This document shows, in pieces, positions 45,301 through 53,185 of a stretch of DNA of 64,000 nucleotides. The translations under genes were made by a program, and so were the position numbers. The notes below the pieces were generated by a model. It had not been told where the DNA came from. It saw nothing but the letters and a program-made list of their open reading frames with translations, and did not search any database. Source of the DNA: Deltaproteobacteria bacterium (lineage in GTDB: Bacteria > Myxococcota_A > Polyangia > Polyangiales > Polyangiaceae); contig JACRCQ010000072.1 in the NCBI GenBank assembly GCA_016218915.1, positions 186,001-250,000 on the forward strand, read 5' to 3'. Position 1 is the stretch's first letter, and each line of letters opens with the position of its first letter.

Positions 45301-46107
45301 TGTCTCGCCGTAGTACACGCCTGCGGGCCAGGCTTCCGACGAGTACACGTCGCACTGCTGGCGGTCGACCTTGTGCACGTGCGGCAGGACTTTGGGACGT
45401 CGCGGGTCCGGCTCGAAGTACAGGGGCCAGGCGCCAGGACGTTCCGGCTGGAAGGAGCGCTCCGCATCCGATTCCATTCCGTGGCCAAAGGGCCCTGCGA
45501 TGCGGATCTTGGACTGGCATCCGTGCAAGGCAGCCGCTTGCTCGAGCACGCCCTTGCTCGCTGCCGCGTAGGATTCGGCGCTCCACCACTCGACCAGATC
45601 CGCACGCGCGCGCCATCCGATGTTTCCAGGGGATGCGATGACGGATTCCACCAACGGACGCGCCGCATCCCAGACTCCGGTCGTGGAGTCCCGCAGCGCC
45701 AGCAGGCGCTCGGCCGCGTACCATGCTGCGATCGATGCGACAGGATCGTTGGATTCCCGCGAAGAGCGCACCACGTCGACCCACTCCGTCGCTGCGCGGG
45801 TCGGGTGCCCATGCGCGTCATCATCGAGCGCACGCGCCAGCGACGCATGGAGTCCCTTGCCGCCCAGGGCATCCAGACGTTTTCGGGCTTCGATCGCGCG
45901 CTTTGCATCTGCCTTGGGAGAGATGAGCTCAGCCAGGAGCCAGTCGCCGACGATTTCCGGGTCACTCGAGGTCGGGCCCGCGGATCGGGCCTGCTCCGCA
46001 GCCGAACGCGGAGGCGCGGCAGGCGTTCCGGCGCATGCTTGCGCGAGAAAGGCCAGCGAGAGCGCTGTCGCCCATCCGAGCCCGTGAATCGTTGCCTTTG
46101 CCTTCAT
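42331..46107 (-). CDS. Large DUF3857/transglutaminase-like lipoprotein with helical repeats
   Basis: A 1258-residue protein with a lipoprotein signal (LGWATALSLAFLAQAC). Residues up to about 650 contain beta-rich and TPR-like helical segments (EVLAEAIxxxG-like pairs such as EADQVVARLQALDPDSD). A DUF3857 segment follows (AVRVLDYSVLWLHPDGSSRML...), then a transglutaminase-like core (RIYHWVLSNVEKGN, VLGFLYIARILGIPAEIVAVKDR). The usual core cysteine-histidine-aspartate triad is not evident: the expected Cys position reads VLGFLY. If so, the domain would be non-catalytic. It is the largest gene here and shares direction with the Cys-rich lipoprotein and lgt upstream. Function unknown. Confidence 0.8.
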   Translation of the reverse strand: MKAKATIHGLGWATALSLAFLAQACAGTPAAPPRSAAEQARSAGPTSSDPEIVGDWLLAELISPKADAKRAIEARKRLDALGGKGLHASLARALDDDAHGHPTRAATEWVDVVRSSRESNDPVASIAAWYAAERLLALRDSTTGVWDAARPLVESVIASPGNIGWRARADLVEWWSAESYAAASKGVLEQAAALHGCQSKIRIAGPFGHGMESDAERSFQPERPGAWPLYFEPDPRRPKVLPHVHKVDRQQCDVYSSEAWPAGVYYGETFINLEHPTEVLLAVQGARRLLVDDVTVLERSPRKWGTWPKFGVHLRLEKGRHRIVARLESPKASVRLLRPDGTPMPQVSSDDPGPSYITRPPVVVGDPNVIDRFVRAGDVVRPADHLTTFLASFLSQVEGQFDLASVLLEPLASSVQDAGPLALTLQGMLVQYDPIFPSSDGRDLARELYSKVAARDPEIWQARTWLATDGADKKGLPAVAKELRALYDHFPEVPDIAAGLSDAYDQLGWQAEQSMLVQETSKRFPRRARILRALVDVLEGQGKVSEADQVVARLQALDPDSDIQLDRALRRKDFKAAIAELKRLAARRPDRKDLAAQLETLLSRAGQQRESFAQLEKALAKNPRDATSRLALADAKLARGDQSALRKALADAIQNGAPSADLANAIELLEGRTELEPYRLDARKMIGEFVKAGGEMEGNAVRVLDYSVLWLHPDGSSRMLEHEIVRVQTEESIRKMAEQNVPEGLVLRLRVIKKDGRILEPEFVAGKPTVTMPHLEVGDYIETESIISKPGDGMGGMTYRGPHWFFREQDIGYWRSEFIVISPKDRPLTIEPHGNVPEPVVTEDGMLITRRWTVDKSPAAVIEPGTVPIQELLPSVRVGWGLTLERELRNMVDALADRSVRDPRLKRIAERIVQGAPPGAVEERAKRIYHWVLSNVEKGNERDGRRIVVGKSGEPVLGFLYIARILGIPAEIVAVKDRLTEPPIGPMTESESFNDFVIRVQTEKGELFLTVLDKFAPFGYLPAELRGQPGFRLIEGTPKVVTSTVGSFDGIVYEGTATMRDDGAAEIDLLERFVGKYGIAVRRSLETLPKAQLHDAVESKLLASDLPGASLLSMEVQDQDDLDKPLTIHMKAVMADFARRQAGGLALAPPFRVRVARMASLAERKTPMIIPDASHMEVRIRIKLPPRGTLLTQPSPAEVRDDDRVVTVRDRVEGKDLVLDRVFDLPAGRISVAKYPAFQSFARSADEATQREIRIGIQ

Positions 46108-46143
46108 TGGCCCTGTGCGTAGCGCATCCGGGCCGCGGACGCA

Positions 46144-47379
46144 TTACTCCGGGCAGGCTATGGGCTCGTCGACCCACGCGCCGCCAGCTTTGCATGCACG
46201 CCCGGCCGATGTCTTGGTGCCGCAGACGCCGTAGACGCAGAGCTGCCCCGCGGGCGAGCAGCTCTGTCCCAGCTCAGGCGCGACCGTCGGGCATCCAGCC
46301 GGTGGCTGCAGGCATGACCAACGCCCATACGACGTACAAGGACCGCCGCCCGTGCAGGGGTCACAAACACACATCGCACCAGCGCCAAACTGCTCCATGT
46401 TGCAGATCGTTCCCTCCAGCCCTGCGCAGGCGGTTCCGGAGACGCCCATGTCGCTCGGACATCCCATCACGCCCGCGCCCGGCAGCGGCGGGCAGTTCGG
46501 CACCGGAGGCATCTGCCAGGCCCCTCCGGAGCAAGTGGCCTTCTGCCGGCATTCGATCCGGATGTCGTTGCCCCACTCGCACTGCAGCCCTTGCTGCGAG
46601 CACGACGATCCGGTGGGCGGCTGCGCAGGACACACCCCCGGCGTCTGGATCTGCGCGGCGTGACAATGCTTGTCCGCGCCGCAGTACGCCATCCAGTCGT
46701 CCGGATATACCGGCACGCACGGCGGGCAGGCAGCGGGTGACGTCGGATCGCAGGCCTGGTCCTGGTAGGTCGAGTACTGGCTCTTGTTGATCGCGATCAG
46801 CATCTGCGGCGCAGGACCGCCACACTGCTCGCAGCACTCCGGGTAGCGAAGCATGCAGTCGCCCTCGCTGTTGCATGCGGACACGTCGTTGGTCTGCACA
46901 TCGATCATCTCGCAGTGCTGCGCCACGCAGAACGCCGCGAGATTGGGATCGGTCTGCGTCATGCAATCCGGGCAGCCCGGGGTGGGATCGCTGCATTGCG
47001 CTGCGCGGAAGGTGGCCTGCTGTACCGGATCCCGATTCACAGCGGTGTTGTCCGTGATCTTCTCCAGGCCACATGCCGGACAGCATCCGTTGTAGAGCTT
47101 GACGCACCATCCAGGGCCAAAGCACCAATCCCAGCCGTGCTCGGTGCCCCCTGTGCCCGCAGACCCTCCAGTCGCGCCTCCCACGCCGGCCGTCCCGCCG
47201 GAGCCGCCAACACCTCCAGAACCCGCGGTGCCTCCGCTCCCGCCGACCGAGCCGTCCCCGCCTCCGCTCCCCCCAGAGCCTGGTCCGGGTGTGACTTCCG
47301 TTGATCCCGAGCAACCGCCCAGCACGATCGCAACGATGAAGCACGCTGCGCGACCCACGACACCTTGCGTGATTTTCAT
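46144..47379 (-). CDS. Cys-rich lipoprotein with Gly/Ser linker
   Basis: A 411-residue protein. MKITQGVVGRAACFIVAIVLGGC is a lipoprotein signal, with GAGGGAG upstream; the frame opens at 47514. A GSGGSGGGDG-type linker (about 25-75) is followed by a body with about 45 cysteines in regular spacings (CCPACGLEK, CPDCMTQTDPN, CCEQCGGPAP). Likely a surface protein of stacked disulfide modules. It lies 36 bp upstream of the DUF3857 gene, in the same direction. Confidence 0.7.
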   Translation of the reverse strand: MKITQGVVGRAACFIVAIVLGGCSGSTEVTPGPGSGGSGGGDGSVGGSGGTAGSGGVGGSGGTAGVGGATGGSAGTGGTEHGWDWCFGPGWCVKLYNGCCPACGLEKITDNTAVNRDPVQQATFRAAQCSDPTPGCPDCMTQTDPNLAAFCVAQHCEMIDVQTNDVSACNSEGDCMLRYPECCEQCGGPAPQMLIAINKSQYSTYQDQACDPTSPAACPPCVPVYPDDWMAYCGADKHCHAAQIQTPGVCPAQPPTGSSCSQQGLQCEWGNDIRIECRQKATCSGGAWQMPPVPNCPPLPGAGVMGCPSDMGVSGTACAGLEGTICNMEQFGAGAMCVCDPCTGGGPCTSYGRWSCLQPPAGCPTVAPELGQSCSPAGQLCVYGVCGTKTSAGRACKAGGAWVDEPIACPE

Positions 47380-47429
47380 GGCTCCCTCGGCACCCCTGAT
47401 GTTCGTCGCGGCACGCCGTACGCATGCCT

Positions 47430-47560
47430 CCGTCAGGCATGCCACCGGCATGCCCCATGAGCAAACCCGGTCCCGTTGAGCACCCCGATGTTGGTGGCGG
47501 CATGCCACCGGCATGCCTCAGAGAACCCCGCTGTTGGTGGCGGCATGCCCCCGGCCCATG
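47430..47560. repeat. GGCATGCC palindromic repeats between lgt and Cys-rich lipoprotein gene
   Basis: GCATGCCACCGGCATGCC appears at about 47437-47454 and 47500-47517, each forming a hairpin, with GTTGGTGGCGGCATGCC preceding it at about 47490 and again at 47533. The 206-bp gap has no supported gene; the ORFs across it translate the repeats. Confidence 0.7.
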
Positions 47561-47585
47561 CCCCCACCCCACCGGCACGCCCGGC

Positions 47586-48968
47586 TCAGCCGTCCTTCTT
47601 CTTGTCCTTGTCCTTGTCCTTGTCCAGGTCGTCCTTCTCTTCGTCGACCTTCTTCTTGTCATCGTCAAACGAAGCGTCGACCGAGTCTGCCTTGGCCTCC
47701 TGCTTGCGTCCCTTGGCCTTCGGCTTCTTCTCCTCTTCGTCCTCGTCGCCCTCGTCCTGGTCCTCGTCGTCGTCGTCGCGCGCCTTGCTGGCCTTGGGCT
47801 CATCCTTGCCTTCAGCCTTGGCTGCAGCCTTGGCCTCGCGCTCCTTCTCGATCGCGTAGAAGCCTTCGAGCTCGATCGTCATCGCTTCTTCCGGATGCGC
47901 CTCGGCCACCTTCCAGAAAAGCGCAAAGCCGATCGACACGCCGGCTGCTGTGAGCACGCCGACCCACTGCGACGTGGAGAGCTGAACGATCTCGGAGTTG
48001 ACGTAGCTCGCGGGGCGAAGCGCCAGGTACCCGGCAATCGCAGGAATGAACGAGATGATCTGGGTGAGCCGTCGCATGGTCACGTTCTCGACCGACTTGG
48101 CGAAGGCGAAGGTGTAGCCGAGCGCGAACACTGCGAGGGCGCCAGGAATCAGCACGTCCGCGGTCAGGTGCGGACCGTACAAGCCGCGCTCCGCGTCGTC
48201 GCGGAACATCTCGATCAGGAATCGCAGGAACCCGTAGCCGAAGGCGAACAGCATGAACACCTGGCCGCGGAACTTCTGGTGCTTGCGCTGGTAGAGCAGC
48301 AGGCCGAGAAGTGCCAGACCCACGAGCGACTCGTAGAGCTGCGTCGGATGAACCGCATACGAAGTGGTCGAGTCGATCGACAGACCAAATTTCTGCACGT
48401 GGTGCACGAACGCGGGCGACCCTTCGCCATGCTCGAGCGTGCCTTGTGGCCAGTGCGGGAAGGTGCCGAGCTTCTGCAGCCACCCAGGGGCCGTGACATC
48501 CAAACGCCGGCCAAAATCGCAGCCGAACAGGTAGCAGCCTATGCGCGTGATCAACAACCCGGATGCCAGCGAGGGCACTGCCACGTCCGCCCAGGGCATC
48601 AGCTTGATCTTGTAGCGCTTCAGATAGAGCCAGGACCCCAGGTAGCCTCCGAGGAACCCGCCGTAGGCCACCAGCCCGCCTCTTCGAAACGCGAAGAAGT
48701 CGCCCGCGCTGTCGAACTCGTTCAGGTTGGTGAGCACGTACAGCAGGCGCGAACCGATGATCGCTGCGATCGCCGTCACCACGTAGCAGTTCGCCATCGT
48801 CTCTTTTGGCAGCCCGTCCCTGTCCGCCAGGTACAGCGTCAGGTACCAGCCCACCACGAGCGATAGGCCCAGCATCACGCCATAGCTGTAGATGGGGATG
48901 CTGTGGACTTCGCCAAAGTACGGAAGCTTCCAGCCCGGTAGCGGGATGCGAAAAAGGATCGGATGCAT
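47586..48968 (-). CDS. lgt: Prolipoprotein diacylglyceryl transferase with C-terminal extension
   Basis: Lgt transfers diacylglyceryl from phosphatidylglycerol to the lipobox cysteine, the first step in lipoprotein maturation, in the inner membrane. Family marks: IPIYSYGVMLGL near the start, RGGLVAYGGFLGG, RIGCYLFGCDFGRR, HPTQLYES and RFLIEMFRDD. In RGGLVAYGG a tyrosine sits where E. coli has the essential H103, as in many other Lgt proteins. Typical Lgt is about 260-300 residues; this one has 460. Two further membrane helices and an 85-residue Lys/Glu/Asp-rich tail (KDKDKKKDG at the end) are added. ATG 48968 is chosen; the frame opens at 49049. It serves the many lipoproteins around it. Confidence 0.93.
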   Translation of the reverse strand: MHPILFRIPLPGWKLPYFGEVHSIPIYSYGVMLGLSLVVGWYLTLYLADRDGLPKETMANCYVVTAIAAIIGSRLLYVLTNLNEFDSAGDFFAFRRGGLVAYGGFLGGYLGSWLYLKRYKIKLMPWADVAVPSLASGLLITRIGCYLFGCDFGRRLDVTAPGWLQKLGTFPHWPQGTLEHGEGSPAFVHHVQKFGLSIDSTTSYAVHPTQLYESLVGLALLGLLLYQRKHQKFRGQVFMLFAFGYGFLRFLIEMFRDDAERGLYGPHLTADVLIPGALAVFALGYTFAFAKSVENVTMRRLTQIISFIPAIAGYLALRPASYVNSEIVQLSTSQWVGVLTAAGVSIGFALFWKVAEAHPEEAMTIELEGFYAIEKEREAKAAAKAEGKDEPKASKARDDDDEDQDEGDEDEEEKKPKAKGRKQEAKADSVDASFDDDKKKVDEEKDDLDKDKDKDKKKDG

Positions 48969-49164
48969 GGCGCACTCTTTACAATCGAACGCCGGCTCTT
49001 GCCAGCACGACCTTGGCGCTCCCGAGGGGCCCCCCTCCCACAGCCACAATTACGCCCATTTCGGCCACGACCCCCCATCGACCGCCTCCGAAGCACGCCC
49101 CTATCGCTCCCGGGTCCAGAAAGGCTCATTGACGCCCCCTCTTGGTGTCTGAGATCCTGGCAGC

Positions 49165-50130
49165 ATGGTGGGACGTACCCTTCTCTCCGCTGTACTCTCG
49201 TGCGCTCTGGTGATCACTCCGGTGTCAATCGGCTGGGCAGCTCCCAGCCAGCAGGACATCGTGGCTGCGCAGCAGGCCCTCAAGGAGGGCATCGCCGCGG
49301 AGAAGAAGAGCGACTGGAAGGCAGCGCGCGACGCTTTCCAGCGGGCGGTCGACAAGAACGACACCGCGGACGGTCGGCTGCACCTGGCTCGAGCCGAGTC
49401 CCATCTCGGCCACCTCACCGAAGCCAACGACAGCTACAAGCTCGTTCTCGAAAACAAAGCCGCCCCGGCCCCCACCAAGGCTGCTGCCAAGAAGGAGCAG
49501 CAATCCGTCGCAGAGCGTATCCCCAAGATCACCGTCAAGGTTCCTCCTGGATTCGCTGGCTCGGTCCGCATCGACAAGCTCGAACTCGCTTCGTCGGAAT
49601 GGGGCCAGGCGATCGAGGTCAATCCAGGCACGCGTACCGTGATAGCGGAAGCCGAGGGATTCGAGAACTTCACCAAGAGCCTCGTGCTCACCGACCGGGC
49701 CAACGAAACCGTCGAAATCAAGATGGTGGCCTCCAAGAAGGCCGCTGACCCGAACGCAGTCAAGGTGGACACCAACGACGGCTCCACCCGCAAGACCCTC
49801 GGATATGTCAGCCTCGGAGTCGGAGGCGCCGGTCTGATTCTCGGAACCGCATTTGGTCTCGCGTCACGCTCCACCCGCAACGAGCTCAAGGCAGCGTGCA
49901 CCGCCAACGTCTGCTCGGACAGCCAGCGCGACACCTACGATCGCGGCAAGATGCAGGCTGACGTCGCGACCGTGGGCTTCATCGTCGCTGGCGTGGGCGT
50001 GGGCGTGGGCGTGGTTCTGCTGCTCACCGCGCCGAGCAAGAAGGAGACCGACAAGGACAAGGAGCCGGAGAAAGCTTCGCTCACGCCCTATGTGGGTCCG
50101 ATGAGCCTTGGCATGTACGGGAGGTTCTGA
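49165..50130 (+). CDS. Exported TPR protein with C-terminal paired membrane helices
   Basis: A 321-residue protein with a signal peptide (LLSAVLSCALVITPVSIGWAAP). A TPR-like pair follows (AAQQALKEGIAAEKKSDWKAARDAFQRAV), then a PEGA-like beta segment (ITVKVPPGFAGSVRIDKLEL, IEVNPGTRTVIAEAEGFE) and two membrane helices around a short loop with AACTANVC. This is the same layout as the kinase-linked protein at 28329, including the cysteine pair. Function unknown. Its stop overlaps the next start by one base (TGATG), so translation is coupled to the CAP-domain lipoprotein. Confidence 0.75.
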   Translation: MVGRTLLSAVLSCALVITPVSIGWAAPSQQDIVAAQQALKEGIAAEKKSDWKAARDAFQRAVDKNDTADGRLHLARAESHLGHLTEANDSYKLVLENKAAPAPTKAAAKKEQQSVAERIPKITVKVPPGFAGSVRIDKLELASSEWGQAIEVNPGTRTVIAEAEGFENFTKSLVLTDRANETVEIKMVASKKAADPNAVKVDTNDGSTRKTLGYVSLGVGGAGLILGTAFGLASRSTRNELKAACTANVCSDSQRDTYDRGKMQADVATVGFIVAGVGVGVGVVLLLTAPSKKETDKDKEPEKASLTPYVGPMSLGMYGRF

Positions 50131-51437
50131 TGGCCCGCCCCGGATCCGCGACAGGCAAGTTCGGCTGGCTACTGGTCGGCGTGGCTGTCGCAGCGTGGGG
50201 ATGCTCATCGATGCTCGGCTACGACGAGGTGGACTTCGGTGAGGTCCAGCCTGACCCGGATGGGGGCGCTGGCGGCATCGGCCCGACCGGGGGAGGCGCG
50301 GGCAACGGCGGCGCGCAGGCGGGCAACGCGGGCAACGGCGGCAAGACGGGCGCCGGAGGCGGCGCAGGTCAAGGGGGCGCAGCAGGTGGCAGCGCAGGAG
50401 CGGGCGGCGGAGCCGCTGGTACGGGCGGCGGCGCTGCAGGCACAGGCGGCGGGCCCGCAGGCGCTGGAGGTACCCCTCCTGGCCCGTGCACCGGCGTGGT
50501 GTGCGGCTCGAACCAGCATTGCGAACCTGCCACCAAGTCGTGCGTGTGCAACCCCGGCTTCGTTTCCAATGGCGCGGATTGCACTCCTGCACCGGCTGGC
50601 GATCCGAGCCAGCACACCCAGCAGGACGTCTGCGATCATTGGGCGCAGGGCCACAACATCACCGACCCTTCGCCGTGGACCCCAGGTCCGAACGAATGCG
50701 ATCCGGGCACGCTATCCCAGGCTGGCATCACCGACACGCTCACGCGCATGGCCATGTTCCGCTGGATGGTGGGGCTCGGGCCTGTGTCCGACGATCCCGC
50801 GCTCAACCAGATGGACATGTACTGCGCTGCGGTCTCGTCGTGGAACCCGCCGGGCGGGGGCTACAACCCGCATCAGCCCGATCCCAGTCGCAAGTGCTAC
50901 ACGCCCGAAGGTGCAAACGGCGCAGGTCAATCCAACATCGCGTGGGGCTCCGGACATCCGGCGCAGGCCATTGACCAGTTCGTCCAGGACAACGGCAACG
51001 AGACCACGATGGGTCACCGGCGATGGATCTTCAACCCACCGCTCGGACCTGTGGGAATCGGGTACTACGCAGGGGGCGGACCCTACGGAAACGCCGAGTG
51101 CCTGGCTGTATTCGGACAGAGCGGCGGCGGCACCACGCCGACCTGGATCTCCTTTCCTCCCCCAGGATTCTCTCCGGTCGAGATCGTGAGCTGGATGTGG
51201 ACCTTCCACCACAGCTCGGGCGTCTCCAACGCGACCATCAAGGTCACGCGTCAGTCCGACAGCGCAGACCTCGCCATGACGACGATGCCGTTGATCCAGG
51301 GGTTCGGCAACTACCCGACCATCGGGTTCAACCCGAGCGGCTGGTCACCCAAGGCAGGCGACGTCTACGTGGTCGAGGTGGGCGGAGTCGGCTCTGGAAC
51401 GATCACGTACGAGGTCAAGCCGGTCAATTGCCCCTGA
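50130..51437 (+). CDS. CAP/SCP-like domain lipoprotein
   Basis: A 435-residue protein with a lipoprotein signal (FGWLLVGVAVAAWGC) and a Gly/Ala-rich linker (about 45-120). A small EGF-like module (CGSNQHCEPATKSCVC) follows, then a CAP (SCP/TAPS) domain: WMVGLGPVSDDPALNQM, DMYCAAVSS and GHRRWIFNPPLGPVGIGY, the last being the clearest family motif. CAP proteins bind lipids or glycans or act as proteases in different lineages. Start ATG 50130 overlaps the previous stop. Confidence 0.78.
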   Translation: MARPGSATGKFGWLLVGVAVAAWGCSSMLGYDEVDFGEVQPDPDGGAGGIGPTGGGAGNGGAQAGNAGNGGKTGAGGGAGQGGAAGGSAGAGGGAAGTGGGAAGTGGGPAGAGGTPPGPCTGVVCGSNQHCEPATKSCVCNPGFVSNGADCTPAPAGDPSQHTQQDVCDHWAQGHNITDPSPWTPGPNECDPGTLSQAGITDTLTRMAMFRWMVGLGPVSDDPALNQMDMYCAAVSSWNPPGGGYNPHQPDPSRKCYTPEGANGAGQSNIAWGSGHPAQAIDQFVQDNGNETTMGHRRWIFNPPLGPVGIGYYAGGGPYGNAECLAVFGQSGGGTTPTWISFPPPGFSPVEIVSWMWTFHHSSGVSNATIKVTRQSDSADLAMTTMPLIQGFGNYPTIGFNPSGWSPKAGDVYVVEVGGVGSGTITYEVKPVNCP

Positions 51438-51460
51438 CCTTGGCTCGTCCGCAGACCAAC

Positions 51461-51552
51461 CCCAGAGGACACAAAGCGCACAGAGTTCTGGGTTGCCGCA
51501 TGGTCCACGGGGCTCACCCCTCCCAACTCTGTGGTCTCGGTGATCTCTGTGG
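51461..51552. repeat. Imperfect inverted repeat downstream of CAP gene
   Basis: AACCCCAGAGGACACAAAG... (51461-51488) pairs imperfectly with ...GATCTCTGTGGTT (51525-51552); the ends match as AACC(C/A)CAGAG and CACAGAG. It lies between the CAP gene and the convergent ferritin-like gene and may terminate transcription both ways or be an intergenic repeat. Confidence 0.5.
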
Positions 51553-51573
51553 TTCAAATCCAACCCGTTGCGT

Positions 51574-52041
51574 TCAGCGCACGAAGGCTTCGAGGCGTTC
51601 GACGTGCAATCGCTCTGCCTCGATCAGACGATCGATCGCGTCAAGGTTGACGTGATCGCCGAGAACCTGGCGCATGGCCTCGAAGCTCTCCAGGGTATCG
51701 CGCTCGAACTCCAGAGCGATCCGGAGCATCTGCGGCACGGACCGGATCTCGTCGAGGTTGGCGAGCGGAGCTTCAGGTCCCACGAAGAAGCGGTGCAAGG
51801 CGAGCGCTTTGAAGCGTGAGGAGTCCGGAGGCTCGGAGTTGCCGACCGTCGATGCAGCCGCGAACAGTCGCGCGAACATGTCCTCGTGCAGCCGCTCGTC
51901 TTCTGCGAGCGATACCAGCAGCTCGCGAAGCGGCGCGTGCCCCTCGAACCTCGTCGCCATGCGCGCGTAGAACAGTGCGCCCGCTCGCTCGACCTCCAGG
52001 GCGAACGCCATGCAGTCCTTCGGCGACATCGGTTGCTGCAT
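51574..52041 (-). CDS. Ferritin-like/rubrerythrin-type diiron protein
   Basis: A 155-residue all-helical protein. The spacing of EVERAGALFYARMA, AEDERLHEDMF, EFERDTLESFE and EAERLHVERLE gives two E-xx-H pairs and partner glutamates of a four-helix diiron site, as in the rubrerythrin domain. No C-terminal rubredoxin domain. It probably handles peroxide or stores iron in the cytoplasm. ATG 52041 has AGGAAC upstream; the frame opens at 52086. Confidence 0.72.
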   Translation of the reverse strand: MQQPMSPKDCMAFALEVERAGALFYARMATRFEGHAPLRELLVSLAEDERLHEDMFARLFAAASTVGNSEPPDSSRFKALALHRFFVGPEAPLANLDEIRSVPQMLRIALEFERDTLESFEAMRQVLGDHVNLDAIDRLIEAERLHVERLEAFVR

Positions 52042-52184
52042 CCTGCTGTTCCTCGTCACATGCGTCTTCGCGTGCTCGATCGCCATCCCTGAGCCGACTC
52101 ATTTCTGTCTGCCAGAGCCCTCGAATTTGCCGAGCGCGGTCTGGGAGCGGAGGTCACTGGCGCCGCCCACGAATGGCGACGCGA

Positions 52185-52681
52185 CTACCAAGGCAGCTCG
52201 AATCGGCGCCCTGGAAACTGAATGGCCGCCTCAGCAAGACGACGGGCTCCGGGGTGAAGCGGGGTGAAGAAGATTGTCCCCTCGGGCGGCGATGCCAACC
52301 ATACCCATGCTTTGACAACGATCGTGGGACACTCCTTCTCCAACAGCTCCGAAGCCCACGCCTTCTTGGCGATCATCACGCTCACCTCCGCGGCGTCAGC
52401 GTGGTGCACTTCGATCGCAACGGCGTCGGCATGGTTCGGGTCGCGGCCACGAAGGGTGAACACGTAGTCCCAGCGGGTCGCGTAGGGTTCGTGAGGCTGA
52501 CGGCAGCGATCGAGCGCTACGCCGCAGCGACGTTCGCTCCTCCAAACACCGTGTCCCTATGATCGGCCTCGACCGTGTCGAGTCCAGCGCGGGCGCACCG
52601 GGCGACAACACTGCGGTCGAAGTGATGGCAGAGCGCCTTCGCTGAAGGGAGCCGTGGCTCGCGTTTGGCCCTTCGTGCCAT
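52185..52681 (-). pseudogene. Frameshifted small protein gene, partner of the ATPase remnant
   Basis: ATG 52681 (GGAG and GAGG upstream) begins MARRAKREPRLPSAKAL and runs to NVAAA then stop at about 52517. In another frame translation resumes directly as ALDRCRQPHEPYATRWDYV, then HHADAAEVSVMIAKKAWA and AAIQFPGRRFELPW, ending at 52185. The two parts read as one protein of about 165 residues after a single-base indel near 52517-52525. The product resembles a family of small uncharacterised proteins, recalled only by its DYV or DYL and EVSV patterns, with no function known. It may instead be a sequencing error. The upstream ATPase remnant is on the same strand. Confidence 0.5.
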
Positions 52682-53185
52682 GGCCTCACTCCGTCGTGCG
52701 AGACGCCGAAATGATCCCTTTCCTACGAGCCCTAGATTCAGCGAGGTCAAGAGCTGCTCGCTGAAGCGGCGCGCCACAAAGGGAGTCTCGATCTGGTACG
52801 CCGCGAACGATCTCGGCCATCCGTCGGCGATGGCCAGAGTGCGATGTGCCGGTATGTAGAAGACCGCATCTTCGCCCTTGTACCCGCGTGCGTTCGCGAC
52901 GTCAGCCAAGCCGATCGGTGTCGAGTCGTAGACGACCGCCGTCTCATCGTTCCAGGCCTTCTCGAGCCCCGCTCCGAAGTACAAAGCGGCGAACTCCTCG
53001 TTCGTGGTCCAGTTGATCCCGTGTTGCTTCAGCGTGCGAACGATTCGATTGCGGTCGACTGCAAGCTTGAGCATCTCCAGAACGAGGCTCTTGCCGGTCG
53101 CCTGTGGACCGACGAGGACAACAAGGTCCCGAAGCGGAACGACGACGCGGTCGAGTTGGGCGAAGTGCGCTACGGATAGCTCCAT
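52682..53185 (-). pseudogene. Truncated AAA ATPase (N-terminal part only)
   Basis: About 168 residues beginning MELSVAHFAQLDRVVV, with Walker A GPQATGKS and VFYIPAHRTLAIADGWPRSF, then FVARRFSEQLLTSLNLGLVGKG. This matches the N-terminal half of SMC/OLD-like AAA ATPases of about 400 residues that carry this motif. The signature, Walker B and C-terminal portion are absent: the reading frame runs straight into the next gene's start. Start ATG 53185 has a GC-rich, weak Shine-Dalgarno; the frame opens at 53341. A deletion of about 250 codons is the simplest explanation. Such ATPases are often found with partner genes in defence or toxin systems; that role is inference. Confidence 0.6.
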
